From Cryptomeria japonica (Eukaryota > Streptophyta > Pinopsida > Cupressales > Cupressaceae), in assembly GCF_030272615.1 (NCBI RefSeq), contig NC_081414.1, positions 916,183,648-916,247,647 on the forward strand: a DNA stretch of 64,000 nt, written 5' to 3'. Below, in pieces: positions 37,703 to 48,711 of this stretch. The notes below the pieces were generated by a model. That model was given only the letters and a program-made list of their open reading frames with translations. It had not been told where the DNA came from and searched no databases. The position numbers were made by a program, and so were the translations under genes. Each line of letters opens with the position of its first letter. Positions within the stretch are counted from its first letter, which is position 1.

Positions 37703-37967
37703 TGTTGTGCGAATCGCACACCCATCCCCATCTTGGCCAGGGACCCCCCAGTTTGTGCCTTTCTGTCCTTGTGGAAGAGGAAGGGGATATGAAGCTATCA
37801 AGTGCCGCTAAAACCAAATTCGGCCTCTAGGGCCATATTGCGAACTTAAAACTCCCAATTCTCGCAAAGTCACCTAAATGTGATGAAAGAGTTAAAGCCT
37901 GCAATGACGTTGAAATGCTGATTTTCGCCAAGGGATACAAAGGAGATAAAGAATGCAAAGTGTCAAA

Positions 37968-38225
37968 AAACTGACAAAACTCCTTCAAATCCTGAAATTC
38001 GCACTAAGGGGGTAAATTACATGAGTTTCTAAAAATTGGCAAAATGGGTAAAATCCCCGAAAATCGCCAGTATTGGAGAAAATACAAGAGGTAAACCCTG
38101 ACAAAACTCCTTCAAATCCCGAAATTCGCACTAAAGGGGGAAATTACATGAGTTTCTAAAAATTGGCAAAATGGGTGAAATCCCTGAAATTCGCCAGTAT
38201 TGGATAAAATACAAGAGGTAAAACT
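37968..38225 (+). repeat. ~129-bp tandem duplication in LTR2 U3
   Basis: Two units each contain GACAAAACTCCTTCAAATCC, GAAATTCGCACTAA, TACATGAGTTTCTAAAAATT, GGCAAAATGGGT and AATACAAGAGGTAAA. They lie directly upstream of the 27-bp array and share its CCGAAATTCGC-type words. Confidence 0.85.
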
Positions 38226-38358
38226 TGACAAACTCCTCCCATTCACCAAAAATCGCACAATGAGGGACAAATGATAGTTGAAAAGTTTTTAAAATTTGCA
38301 AAAACCCCCTCAAAATGCCGAAAATCGCATTTTAGAGGGTAAAAGTGCGAAAGGGAAA

Positions 38359-38870
38359 GAAGTTTGCAAAACACCCCAAAATCCAGAAGTTTGCAAAACA
38401 CCCCAAAATCCCGAAGTTTGCAAAACACTCCAAAATCCTGAAGTTTGCAAAAGTGCCCAAAATCCCGAAGTTTGCAAAACACTCCAAAATCCTGAAGTTT
38501 GCAAAAGTGCCCAAAATCTTGAAGTTTCCAAAACATTCCAAAATCCCGAAGTTTGCAAAACACTCCAAAATCTCGAAGTTTGCAAAACACCCCAAAATCC
38601 CAAAGTTTGCAAAAATACCGAGGTTTGCAAAACACTCCAAAATCCCAAAGTTTGCAAAACACCCCAAAATCACGAAGTTTGCAGAACACTCCAAAATCCC
38701 CAAGTTTGCAAAACACTCCAAAATCCCAAAGTTTGCAAAACACTCCAAAATCCCTAAGTTTGCAAAAGTGCCCAAAATCCCGAAGTTTGCAAAACACTCC
38801 AAAATCCTGAAGTTTGCAAAACACCCCAAAATCCCGAAGTTTGCAAAAGTGCTCAAAATCCCGAAATTCA
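38359..38870 (+). repeat. 27-bp tandem array in LTR2 U3, about 19 copies
   Basis: The unit is GAAGTTTGCAAAACACTCC followed by AAAATCCC, 27 bp. It varies at fixed places (ACACCCC, ACACTCC or AGTGCCC in the middle). One unit near 38610 is shortened to 18 bp. Because 27 is divisible by three, several frames on both strands stay open, which explains the long open frames here (up to 228 codons on minus); they are not genes. Beyond it (38870-39030) ~66-bp units with CCATAAAGGGGTGAAAATGT continue the array in another form. Confidence 0.95.
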
Positions 38871-40663
38871 CCATAAAGGGGTGAAAATGTCAAAGTTTTT
38901 AAAGTTTGCAAAAGTGCCCAAAATCCCAAAATTCACCATAAAGGGGTGAAAATGTCAAAGTTTTTAAAACTTGCAAAAGTGCCCAAAATCCCGAAATTCG
39001 CCATAAAGGGGCGAAAATGTTAAAGTTTTAAAAACCTTGCAATTGCTCTCAAACCCCCCGAAAATGTGAAAATAAAATAGTAAGGTGTTAACTTAAAGTT
39101 TGTGGAAGTGCCATTTAGGTCGAATTTCGAAAACGTCTATGTATGAACTTTTAAAAAAAAAACTTTTCAAACGCCTCTCTTGCCCGAAATTGCCAAGAAC
39201 AACTAAATTCGCGGAAGGAGTAAAAGCATTAAAACTTGGGAAATTTTCAAATCACCCTCCAGGCGTTAAATTTAATGTTTGTTAAATTAATTTTAATTTT
39301 TCAAATTAATTTATTAAAATGGGATTAATGGTTTGCAGGTCGCAGGACGCCATCTCAGAGAACCAGGCGAAGGCCTAAAAATGCAAATCGAAGAGGGATC
39401 GCAACCAAGGCCAAGCGCTAGAAGCTGGAGGAGAAAAGATGCAATGCAGGATCAAAGCGATGAAGCATTGGGAAGCATGCCACCCGGGCAACAAGTTAAA
39501 GTTCACCACCAAAAACCGAAGAACACTCCGAATGCAACAATCATGCATTCTCAGGAAAAGTACACAGCTGGATTTAACTCCAGAAGTTCAGTTTTTAAAA
39601 ACTGAAACTGTTTTATTATAAAACTGCCTGTGGGTCCCACGCAAGATATTTTTGTGGACAGTTATGTCCAACTGCCAAATTGACCGAATTAAAACCAAAT
39701 AGTGGCAGGTAGTTGGAATTGTGGTTGGTTGGATAACTAAGAATTGATTGGGCATGGGTTAAGGCTGCCAGCTTTTGGATGGCAGGTTGCAACCCTTGGA
39801 TGCAATCAATCCTAGCCTCTGATTCAATATTGTAAAAACTATAAAAGGCAGAGGCCTTTCTTTTGTAAAGAGTTAGATGGTTAGATAGTTAGATAGTTAG
39901 ACTCTGGTGAGAGAGTTAGATTTTAGAAGTTAGAATAGGTTAGATCTTAGCAGTAGCATAGGGATGCTGCAGAAATTGTTGTAATAGGCAACTGAAATCA
40001 ATATATAGACATTGATTTGGTGTTTATTGTCTTGTTTTCATCCTGTTTGCATGGTTTTTTTCAGCATTTTAGATAGATCTTTCTATTTTGGGTGTGCAGG
40101 TATTTGATAGATTCAGGCTCATACCATTGAGGATATACTGATTGTGTAAACTTTTGTATGGTTAACCTGAGCCTTTGATTGTGCTTAGTTCAATTGCAGG
40201 TGTCCGTCTAAGCTGCACCAGAATTGGGTGCTTAGCCGTGCATTTGTAGTCTGAAAATCTTCCAAGTCCCCCTAAAGATTGCATCGTTCCTGCAAGGTTG
40301 TGAGCTATTCTGGCCAAGCAGGAATTGGTTATGTTGAATCCGTCTACCCGCATACCCGTGTTGTTAGTTTTAGATCTCCTATCCCTTCCCTTTTGATTTT
40401 ATTTCGTAGTCTGAGAATCACAACAGGCCAGCTTGTTGCAAAACGTAAGACCCCTTGTGCCCCCAACAAATCACATCAATCACTAAGTAATCCCGCCGTC
40501 AAGACCTGACAATCAAAACCTTGAGGTCATCCCCTTTTATCAACAAAACCAGCATTAGGGATTTCCTTATCTCAAGAGAGGATAGGACACTCAGCGAGTA
40601 CATTCTATTCTGCGTTGGCCGGATGGAGTCATAGCAATGCGATTTCAGACACGTCAACAAAAT

Positions 40664-40680
40664 TGGCGCTAGAAGGAGGG
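40664..40680 (+). other. Primer-binding site of LTR2
   Basis: TGGCGCTAGAAGGAGGG begins four bases after the LTR end, and starts with TGG as expected for pairing with a tRNA CCA end. The sequence is not the initiator-Met type. A second exact copy, with its own CAACAGAAT in front, lies at 40786-40802. Confidence 0.75.
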
Positions 40681-40785
40681 CTGGTATGATGAATGTCTAA
40701 ACAGCTAAATCCAGATCATATCAATCTATATTTTCGAGGAGTAACATTTATAGCTTTTTTTACCCTCCTCCGTGCGCAACAGAAT

Positions 40786-40802
40786 TGGCGCTAGAAGGAG
40801 GG
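40786..40802 (+). other. Second copy of the primer-binding site
   Basis: TGGCGCTAGAAGGAGGG is repeated exactly 122 bp downstream, preceded by GCGCAACAGAAT, which resembles the LTR end plus spacer (CGTCAACAAAAT). The 40681-40785 insert also has a complementary CCCTCCTCC run near 40762. Confidence 0.8.
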
Positions 40803-41169
40803 CCCTTGTCAAGATCCAAGCACCAAGTTGAGTCCATTGGGACCTTTTAAATGCTATACTTGGGATATGCAAGATCCTTGTTAAACCAGAAAAGCCAAAA
40901 ACTCAGAAAACCAAAAAATACCAAAAATATTTCTGAGTCAGTATGTTGAGTCAATCGCTTCATGAAGGCTGTTTGCAGTCCGAAATTTTTCAGATCCACC
41001 AGAGGTTGAGTCTGCAACTATATCCCAAGCGTTTGTTCGTATTTGCATCTGCAGCTCACTGCAGGATTCATGACACCACAACGCACGATGAACTGAATTG
41101 TGCAGGGTCTACAGAGTTCCTCCGTACTGCTCCCGCTTGGTTCCTCTATCGGCAGCCTTCTTTCTGACC
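40803..41169. other. Probable internal leader of the LTR2 element
   Basis: Sequence after the primer-binding sites up to the family-B solo LTR. The frame at 40943-41167 has no recognisable gag domain. Nothing else identified. Confidence 0.35.
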
Positions 41170-41174
41170 ACCGG

Positions 41175-42686
41175 TGTAATATCCCTTGCTAAATCTGATT
41201 GAAAATTTATGATTTAAATGCTCAAGGAATATCGTCAAACACTGGTCATGAAACCTCTAATTCGCTATCATTTGTTTCAGACTGAGTTTGCTTGCTTGAA
41301 ATGGTTTCAAATGCTTGTAAATTATCGCTACAATGTCTAAGCAAAGAACTAGATGCAAATGCAACTTCTTTTGGTCTTTTCAAATGCATGCATAAGGAAT
41401 TCTACATGTAAATGTGCACCTACAGCCAACTATCATTTTCACAAACATTTGGTGTGCATCCTAGTTAACCAAAAATTCACTTGCAGCAGATTGTCATTAT
41501 CACAAACACTCATCATACATACATACATAATTCTGATAACAATAGCTTTTAGTTCTTATCACTACTAATGCAGAACACATGCAATATAATGAACCTGGGA
41601 ATGATGTAGCAGCAGCTAAATACTGATTCAATTCTCCTTGTATTGCTTCCCGTAGGCCTTCCAACACTGTGCTAGCCCTTCTTGAAACCCCTCAACCTCA
41701 TACAAATTATTTCAGAATTTTTTATCCTTCTTTTTCCAAAAATCGAACTAACCCTAGATAGTACAGCTGGGTAAAGAGTATGGCTGGGCTGAGAAGTAAT
41801 CATATGGCCTGCAGCAGCTGTAAATGATGACAAATTCTCCTTTTTTGAATCTGCCAATGTGTCAATTCTTTCTTCTTCTCCAATCAATGTAAATTTGAAG
41901 AAATCCCTTGAAATTTAAGCACAATTAGGACTCCAGTGTGAAGCCCTCCTATATACCTAATTCAGAAGATATTCCACTTCCTCAAATGGTCGCACAATGA
42001 AGATTGATCGTTCTCCAATGGCAGATTGCATGCTGAAAACCCTGGCTTTCACTTGCAAAGAGAAATTCATAAAGACAAAATGCAATAATAATACCTTAGT
42101 TTGATTTACCAAGCAATTTATATATTCTCCATGAAGGGGGTCAAATTTCTCCTAAAAAGCACAATTTTAACTCATTAAACATCTTTAATGTTGGCATAAT
42201 AACTTAATTTCATCCCCTTGGCCTAGGCACATCACTTAAATAATCAATTGGCCCCTATTTATTGTTGCAAGACCCCTTCTTTATAAAATATTAATAACTT
42301 TATAATAAAACATTAAATGCCTTATTATAATTAATTATTAATAAAGTGTTCACTTTATTAATAATTAAATAATCATAACTCCCCAAATAATCATTATTTC
42401 TCAATTTTGTCTGCACCCAGAAGTTAACCATTTTATCCTCTGTACGTGCAACTGCCTTACTAAAAATAAAAAGGGTCCCCCTCTATGTAACTTTGTCTTA
42501 CTAGAAATTGTAAGTAATGCATACGGAGTCCTGGAGACCTCAAACGAAAGCCAAAACTTCTAACCATTGAACACTGGAGATGATACAAGCCTCAAAAGAC
42601 CCTCTAACCATCCTCATTAGCCTACGAGGGTCAGAATAATAGGCTAATCATCCAAAATCCATGTCTGTTAAAATGGGGACATTACA
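41175..42686 (-). mobile_element. Family-B (gypsy-type) solo LTR, 1.5 kb
   Basis: Ends are TGTAATATCCC (plus, left) and GGGGACATTACA (right), so the minus strand starts TGTAATGTCCCC. Flanks are ACCGG (41170-41174) and ATCGG (42687-42691), a 5-bp duplication with one change. A minus-strand TATA box (GGTATATAGGAGGG, about 41950) sets the direction. Sequence near 42560-42680 matches 36790-36957. The GC-richer host sequence on both sides reads on smoothly across it (ACCACCGG / CGCCGGTTGC), supporting insertion of a single unit. Confidence 0.75.
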
Positions 42687-42691
42687 ATCGG

Positions 42692-43841
42692 CGCCGGTTG
42701 CTTCTCCCGCCAGTCACTACTAATCTGGCTTTCACCAACTATTCCTCCTTCACCGGCTCCACCGCCCGAGCCATTCCTTCACCTCTACCACCCGCGCTTT
42801 ACTTCTCGTGCTTCCCACCGTAACCTCTTGCCCCACTGACATCGTCTGAGATCCATGAGCGCCACTTGGCGACCTTCCTAGGTGTGCCACGCGGCTGCCA
42901 TCTACTCACCGACATCCACTACAGCACCATGCAAATCCACATCAATGGTCGAGTGGTATGTTTGTATTTGCCCACAAACTGCCACATGGCATATCCGGAT
43001 CAGTCCACGCATCATCCAGTCAACATATGGTGCCCCATGTAATTGACCATGTGTCTACCCATTCAGCTGTCCATGCAAGCCATCAGTACAAACACGTCAT
43101 CGTACGGATCCAATCAAATTCTGCCACATGTCAAATCCGTACGGCCATGCAGGGGGGGTGAATTTTTGTGACGGCTAGACGGTCATCAAATTTAATCCAA
43201 TGAATTGCTAACGTCAGCACTTTTTGAAAAAAATTTGACCCCTCACCATTTGAGTTATTTATTTTGCAGCCCAAATTTGAAGGCTCATAACTTGGTCATT
43301 TTGAGGCCTTTTTCAGTGCATTTTCTTTCATTTGGGCTAATTTTTCGTCCTCTTCGTAGTGGTGTGGTTATTTTTTGATTTTGGTGGACAAATTTTTCAA
43401 AATTTCTAGTGTTTCACAACTGTACCTATCCAATCCTCAATTTTGCAATTTCAAAGGCTTCGTTCGGGCTCATATGACCTTTGTAGGTGCCTTTTTTTTT
43501 TAAAGTGCATATTTTTCGCCTACTTTCACATGGTGCTATCAATTTTTCACCAAACTGAGTAGAAATTGTACTTTCAGAATTTGGTCATTTTTGGTCTATT
43601 TGAAAATTGTAATTTGCTTGGATCTTAGTTTAGATCTCTTGCATTATTGGTTTGAGTCTCTTATAGCCTATTTGAGGCAATTGTAAAGTTGAAATCAGAA
43701 GTCCACTTTGCCATTTTTTGCAAGTGGCCCATTGTACACGTACTAAGTATAAAGTGCCAAATCGTCATTTTTGGGCGAGGGGGGAGGGGTGGGGTTGTGT
43801 GATTGTGCCTCTCTTTTCCTTGTTCTCTTTCATTGTGTTGC
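42692..43841. other. GC-richer host stretch and possible copia leader
   Basis: 42692-43160 is clearly more GC-rich than its surroundings and contains several CGTACGG words; no domain is recognised in any frame. From about 43180 a T-rich part runs to the gag start at 43842 and may be the untranslated leader of the copia element. I found neither its 5' LTR nor a TGGTATCAGAGC site, so that end is lost or replaced. Confidence 0.4.
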
Positions 43842-44656
43842 TATGGGTTCTCCTAAATTTCCATTTTTTACTCCATATTACTATGCTTCATGGAAAATTG
43901 ATGTATGGAGTAAGCTAATGGAAAAAGGATTAACTCACTATATTGATGGAACTATAACTGCTCCAACCGATCCTAATGCTCACATGGAATGGCTCACTAA
44001 AAACATTATGGCTCTTGGAATTTCAAGGAAGTATGTGTCAAAGGATCTCATTTTTCACATTGAAAAGTGTAAAAGAAATAAAGGATGCATGGGATGTCTC
44101 GGGAAAATTGTATGGCCAAATTGATAATGATCTTACGATGTTGGATCCCAAGAACTTTGATACAATCCAAGACTATGTCACTAAGGCAAATGAGCTATGA
44201 GCGTAGCTTAAGGATTGTGGCATTGATAAGAAGGATGCACAGTTGGTCTACAACTTGTTGGGAATGCTTCCATCAGAATATGCAGCATTTGTTTCTAGCT
44301 TCCAAACCCATCACTTGACAGTGGGTAGTTCTTTCATTATGCCTTCATTTGATGTATTCACAGAGATGTTGATGTTGGAGCAGTCAAAGTTGTTGAGCAT
44401 GGGGATTCTCAAGCCTTCCAAGTCCAAGGCTTTGGTGGCTATTCAAGGGAATCAAGGCAAAGGTTCCAACAAGAAGCAGAAGTTGTTCAAGCCAAAGACA
44501 CGGCAAGATAAAGGACAATCATCCTCTCCACAACAAGGCAATTCTTCCTCTTCCAAGAAGGGGTATACACCTAAGAAGGAGCAACCACCTTGTGCCTATT
44601 ACAAGAAAAGTGGTCATGATGAGAATCCTCCCACACAAAGCAGATTGATGAGTTGA
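43842..44656 (+). pseudogene. Copia gag, frameshifted
   Basis: Starts MGSPKFPFFTPYYYASWKID, the N-terminal gag type of copia elements (UBN2-like). The frame shifts between about 44067 and 44090, after which the next frame reads VKEIKDAWDVSGKLYGQIDN, and another shift follows near 44200 (LPSEYAAFVSSF onwards). The zinc knuckle is decayed: only CAYYKKSGH is left, lacking the second and last Cys of the CCHC pattern. No functional capsid protein can be made. Confidence 0.8.
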
Positions 44657-44758
44657 TCAACATCATTAAGAAGAACAACATCAATTTGCCATCCGCTTAC
44701 AAGAAGGAATCATCTCCTTCCACTTCCTCGCAGTCAAAGGGAAAAAGGGCAAGCATTT

Positions 44759-46098
44759 GTGGCTAATGCAAGTTCTTCACAGCAATGGATACTTGACTCG
44801 GGTGCCTCTTATCATATGGGTTCTACAAAGGAGCAATTTTCTTCATTGGAGCCATCCAAGGTACCCACATTTTCATTGGTGATGACACACAAGTTGAGGT
44901 TGAAGGGAAAGGTTCGATGGCAATGGATAATGGATCTTTTGAGAATGTTCTTTATGTTCCAAATTTGACTACCAATCCTCTCTCTATCTACCAAACCACT
45001 AACTATGGGAATGAGAAGAAAGTTGAGTTCACACTTGATTCCGTTGTGGTAAAAGAACTTGAGAATGATGCCTTGGTAGCAGTGGGTCAAGCCAATCACA
45101 ATTCACGGCTTTATTCTTTCTCCCACTTTGTGCCTAGATCTCTTTCCATGGCCTTGCTCACTCATTCAAATTTAGAAAGTAAGCTATGGCATGAGCAGTT
45201 TGGTCACCTCAACTACCGCTATCTTCAGTAGCTTAGCTCTAAGGGCATGGTCACAGGTCTATCTCAAATCAGTTTTTCAGAGGGTGTATGTTTAGGGTGT
45301 TCCATGGGCAAGCATCCTAAAGAGAAGTTTGATAAGGGGAAATCTTAAAGAGCTTTGGAAGTTCTTCAACTTGTTCACAGTGATGTAGCAAGTCCATTTC
45401 CATCACCTTCATTTAGCAAGGCCTGCTATGTCCTCGCCTTAATTGATGACTGCTCCCACTTCACTTGGGTCTACTTTCTTGTTCACAAGTGTGAAGTGTT
45501 TGACAGATTCCTAGCCTTCAAGGCTCATGTTGAGAAGCAATTAGGGAAGTTAGTCAAGATCCTTTGCACAGATAATGGAAGGGAATATGTGAACAGTAGA
45601 CTTGAGGAATATTGTACTCTAGAGGGGATTGATCTTCAGCCTTCAATTGCCTACACTCCACAGTAGAATGGAGTTGCAAAAAGGAAGAATAGAACTCTCA
45701 AGGAGATGGCTAGTTGTATGATTCATGCTCATTCTCTTCGACCAGCCTTTTGGGCAAAGGCTATCAGTTGTGCCACACACATCCAAAATCGGGTTCCCCA
45801 CAAAGCTTTGAAGGGCATCACTATTTTTGAGGCTTGGGTTGGTAGAAAACCAATTGTGAGACATTTCAAAGTCTTTGGGTGTCCAACATGGGCTCGCATT
45901 CCTCTGCATAAACGCGAGGCCTTGGAACCTCAGAGTAGGCCTTGCATATTTGTTGGGTATCTCGAGGGTGTTAAGGGATATCGACTTATAAATCTAGAGA
46001 CACATGAGGTGTTAAGGCATATCGACTTATGGATCCAGAGACACATAAGGTGTTTATTGAGAGGAGTGTTCACTTTGATTAAATCTCTTCTAGCTTAG
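44759..46098 (+). pseudogene. Copia protease and integrase, with stops
   Basis: The protease active-site region ILDSGASYHM is at about 44790. The gag-pre-integrase part reads LWHEQFGHLNYRYLQ and CLGC. The integrase core has HSDVASPF and CTDNGREYV with the two Asp. The expected Glu of the DDE triad is Lys (NGVAKRKNRTL, usually NGVAERKNRT), a G-to-A change. Stops are at 45229 and 45664 (both CAG to TAG by position in QQL and PQQNG) and a TAA near 45346. The integrase C-terminal region (GYRLIN) partly duplicates itself at 45970-46030 (GTTAAGG.CATATCGACTTAT). The enzyme is dead. Confidence 0.85.
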
Positions 46099-46125
46099 CC
46101 TCACTTCCTCCTCCACCTTCTTCCA

Positions 46126-47879
46126 TTGTGGATGATGATACTCCCTCAACTCCGACTTGCAAGGTTACACCTCCACAAAGTCCACTTGCACTTGAGGAGC
46201 CTCGTCCTCCATCTCCACCTAGACCTCGTTGGGCTCGATAGAAACTTGAGTCAACGGGTTCTCTTGTTGGGGATCCTTCAAACACATGGAGGACTCGATC
46301 ACAACATCAAGAGCTTCCACATGCTTACATTGCTATCGCTTCCGATCCACAGACATTTCAGGAAGCATCAAAGGTTCCCGAGTGGGACCTGGCTATGGAG
46401 GAAGAATATAGTTTCTTGATGAGGAACAACACATGAGAATTAGTCCCTCTCCCTATGGGGAGAAAGATGGTTCGAAGTAAGTGGATCTATGGGACCAAGT
46501 TTGCAGCAGATGGTAGTGTGGATAAGTATAAGGATAGGCTTGTTGCAAAAGGTTTCTCACAGGTTCCAAGTGTTGACTATACTTCAACCTTTACACCCGT
46601 AGCCAAGATGAACTCCATTCGCTTGACACTTGCTATTGCCATAACTAATGGTTAGAGTGTACATTAGATGGATGTGAAGAGTGTCTTTCTTCATGGGGAT
46701 CTTGAAGAGGAGATTTACATGGAGCACCCATAGGGATTCGTTCAAGATTCTTCATTGGTTTGCCAATTGAGGAAATCTATCTATGGCCTCAAGCAGGCCC
46801 GTAGGGCTTGGTATGCCAAGATGGATTCCTTTCTTCTCTCCACAGGGTTCACTAGGTGTCATTCTGACCCCGAATGTCTACATTTTGCGACAAGATGACT
46901 CTCACTTGATACTTGTGCTCTATGTTGATGACTTGATCATTACAAGGAGTACCTCATCCATCATTAGCAATGTCAAATCTGCTTTGCATGATAGATTTGC
47001 CATGACTGACTTGGGCCTTTTGCACTACTTTCTCGCGATAGAGATTTCACAGTCACCTTTCGGGATTACACTTTTGCAGCCCAAGTATGCTCTTGATATT
47101 CTTGCACGGTTCCACATGGCTGATTGTAAGTCTGCACCGACTCCCTTTCTTTCAAGAGTCAAGCTTGATGCTAAGTGTTCCACTCCACTTTATGATGCCA
47201 CATTGTATCGTCAACTTATCAGGAGTCTCATCTACTTGACTCACACACACCGTGATATTTCCTTCACAGTTGGCATGGTTTCAGGCTTTATGCAAGAACC
47301 ACATGAGCTTCATTAGATTGCCGCCAAACGCATATTGCACTACATACAGGGTACACATCACTATGGGATTCACTATGTAGTAGGCACAGGACTTCCCTTG
47401 GTTGGTTACACAGATGCAAATTGGGCTATAGTGATCTTGATGATTGTAACTCTACATCAGGTTGCAGCTTTCATCTTGGTTCAGGCCCCATTTGTTGGCA
47501 AAGCAAGACGCATCATGCTATTGCTCTTTCTTCAACTAAGGCTGAGTATCGAGGGGTTGTTAATGCAACGATTGAGGCTATTTTGCTTCAGCGTATTCTC
47601 ACTAAATTTGTGTTCACCACTCCATGGCCTACAGTTCTTCATTGCGACAATCAAAGTGCCATTCAGATCTCGAAGAACCCGGTCCAACATCAGAGGACCA
47701 AACACATTGAGATCCATATGCACTACATCAGGGAGCTGATTCAAGAGGAGGTCATTGATTTGCAGTATTGCCCTATAGCAGAGCAGGTTGCAAATATATT
47801 CACCAAACCCTTCACTCAAAGTAAGTTTCATCAGTTGCAAGCTCTCTTAGGGGTGAGAGATATTTCATCAAGGGGGTGA
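46126..47879 (+). pseudogene. Copia reverse transcriptase and RNase H, with stops
   Basis: RT motifs in order: KWIYGTKFAADGSVDKYKDR, LVAKGFSQVPSVDY, MDVKSVFLHGDLEEEIYM, SIYGLKQARRAWY, then after a shift VLYVDDLIITRS with the catalytic YVDD. RNase H follows after a shift near 47420: SSTKAEYRGV, LHCDNQSAIQI and HQRTKHIEIHMHYIRELI. The end is TGA at 47877. Stops at 46239, 46665, 46731 and 47314 fall where Gln is expected; TAG at 46653 and TGA near 46434 fall where Trp is expected. It directs cDNA synthesis in intact elements; here it is broken. Confidence 0.9.
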
Positions 47880-48711
47880 GCTGACTTTTTCCTATCTTAA
47901 GGTTTTGTCCTTCTTTGAGAGTTTCTTTTGTACATTCATCTCTATTTTGGAGAGTGGGCAGGGGGGACGAGGCGGGCGGGTTGGGAGTTATTTTCCCACT
48001 AGGTTTTCTCCCTTTCTCCGTTTGTGAGAGATCGCATTGCATTGCTTTGATTGGATTTTGCATTTATACATGGGTACCTAACATGGCCTCGTAGCCGAGA
48101 CCCATCTTGCATTGTTAGCTTGAGTCTACATTCCCCTAAGTTGCACTTAAGAGGGGGTGTTGGTATAAATTATGTCTCATAATTACACTTTACTGAAGTT
48201 GACTTAGGATAATGCATTTCATCATAGTTTGCATATGAAACATTTAGGGAAGTGTGCACATAGGAAAGTTGCTTGTAGAAGAAATTCCACCTTTTGTGGT
48301 CTTATCTTGTTGTTACATCCTGTTGTGACGTTTTCACACATCGCCCCATTGCAAATGGGGACCCATGTTTTTTTGCTTTTTAGGGTTTGTTCTTTAGGTT
48401 TTTTTGGGGTTTTGTTAGCTAGCCTTTGCATTTTGAATGTCGCCCAGGGGATCAATAGGATAGCAAGTCCGGCTTGAGTGAGGTCCTGATCCTGAAATTT
48501 GGCTAAGTCTGGAATGTCCTGATCCTGAATTTGACTAAGTCTGGAAACTGAAAAAACCTCCAAAAACTAGATTTTGCAATATAACTCCTGGAGGTCTGAA
48601 ACCACTCTCAAACATCCTGAAAGTATATATGGAATATAACTTAAAGTTTCTTATACTTAAATGTTATATTCCATAAAAATTATCCTGATAGAGAGTGCGA
48701 AAAGTCAAATT

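Larger units (their letters stand above)
37703..40659 (+). mobile_element. Family-A LTR2 with adjoining primer-binding site
   Basis: Starts TGTTGTGCGAATCGCACA, a variant of the family start, and ends ACACGTCAACA. TATA box TATAAAAG at 39840, followed by TTTTGTAAAGAG. U3 is 2137 bp and TATA-to-end 819 bp. The U5 shares CAACAAATCACATCA, GTCAAGACCTGAC and TCAAGAGAGGATA with other copies. Unlike LTR3 and LTR4, it is followed by AAAA and a primer-binding site, so it is a 5' LTR with some internal sequence. It landed in a minus-strand copia gene (left flank TATTC). I see no matching 3' LTR in the window. Confidence 0.8.

Noticed and set aside
38243-38929. Long open frames on both strands (up to 228 codons)
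   Set aside because: They follow from a 27-bp tandem unit without stops. Composition is the same in every frame, and no start context or domain is seen.
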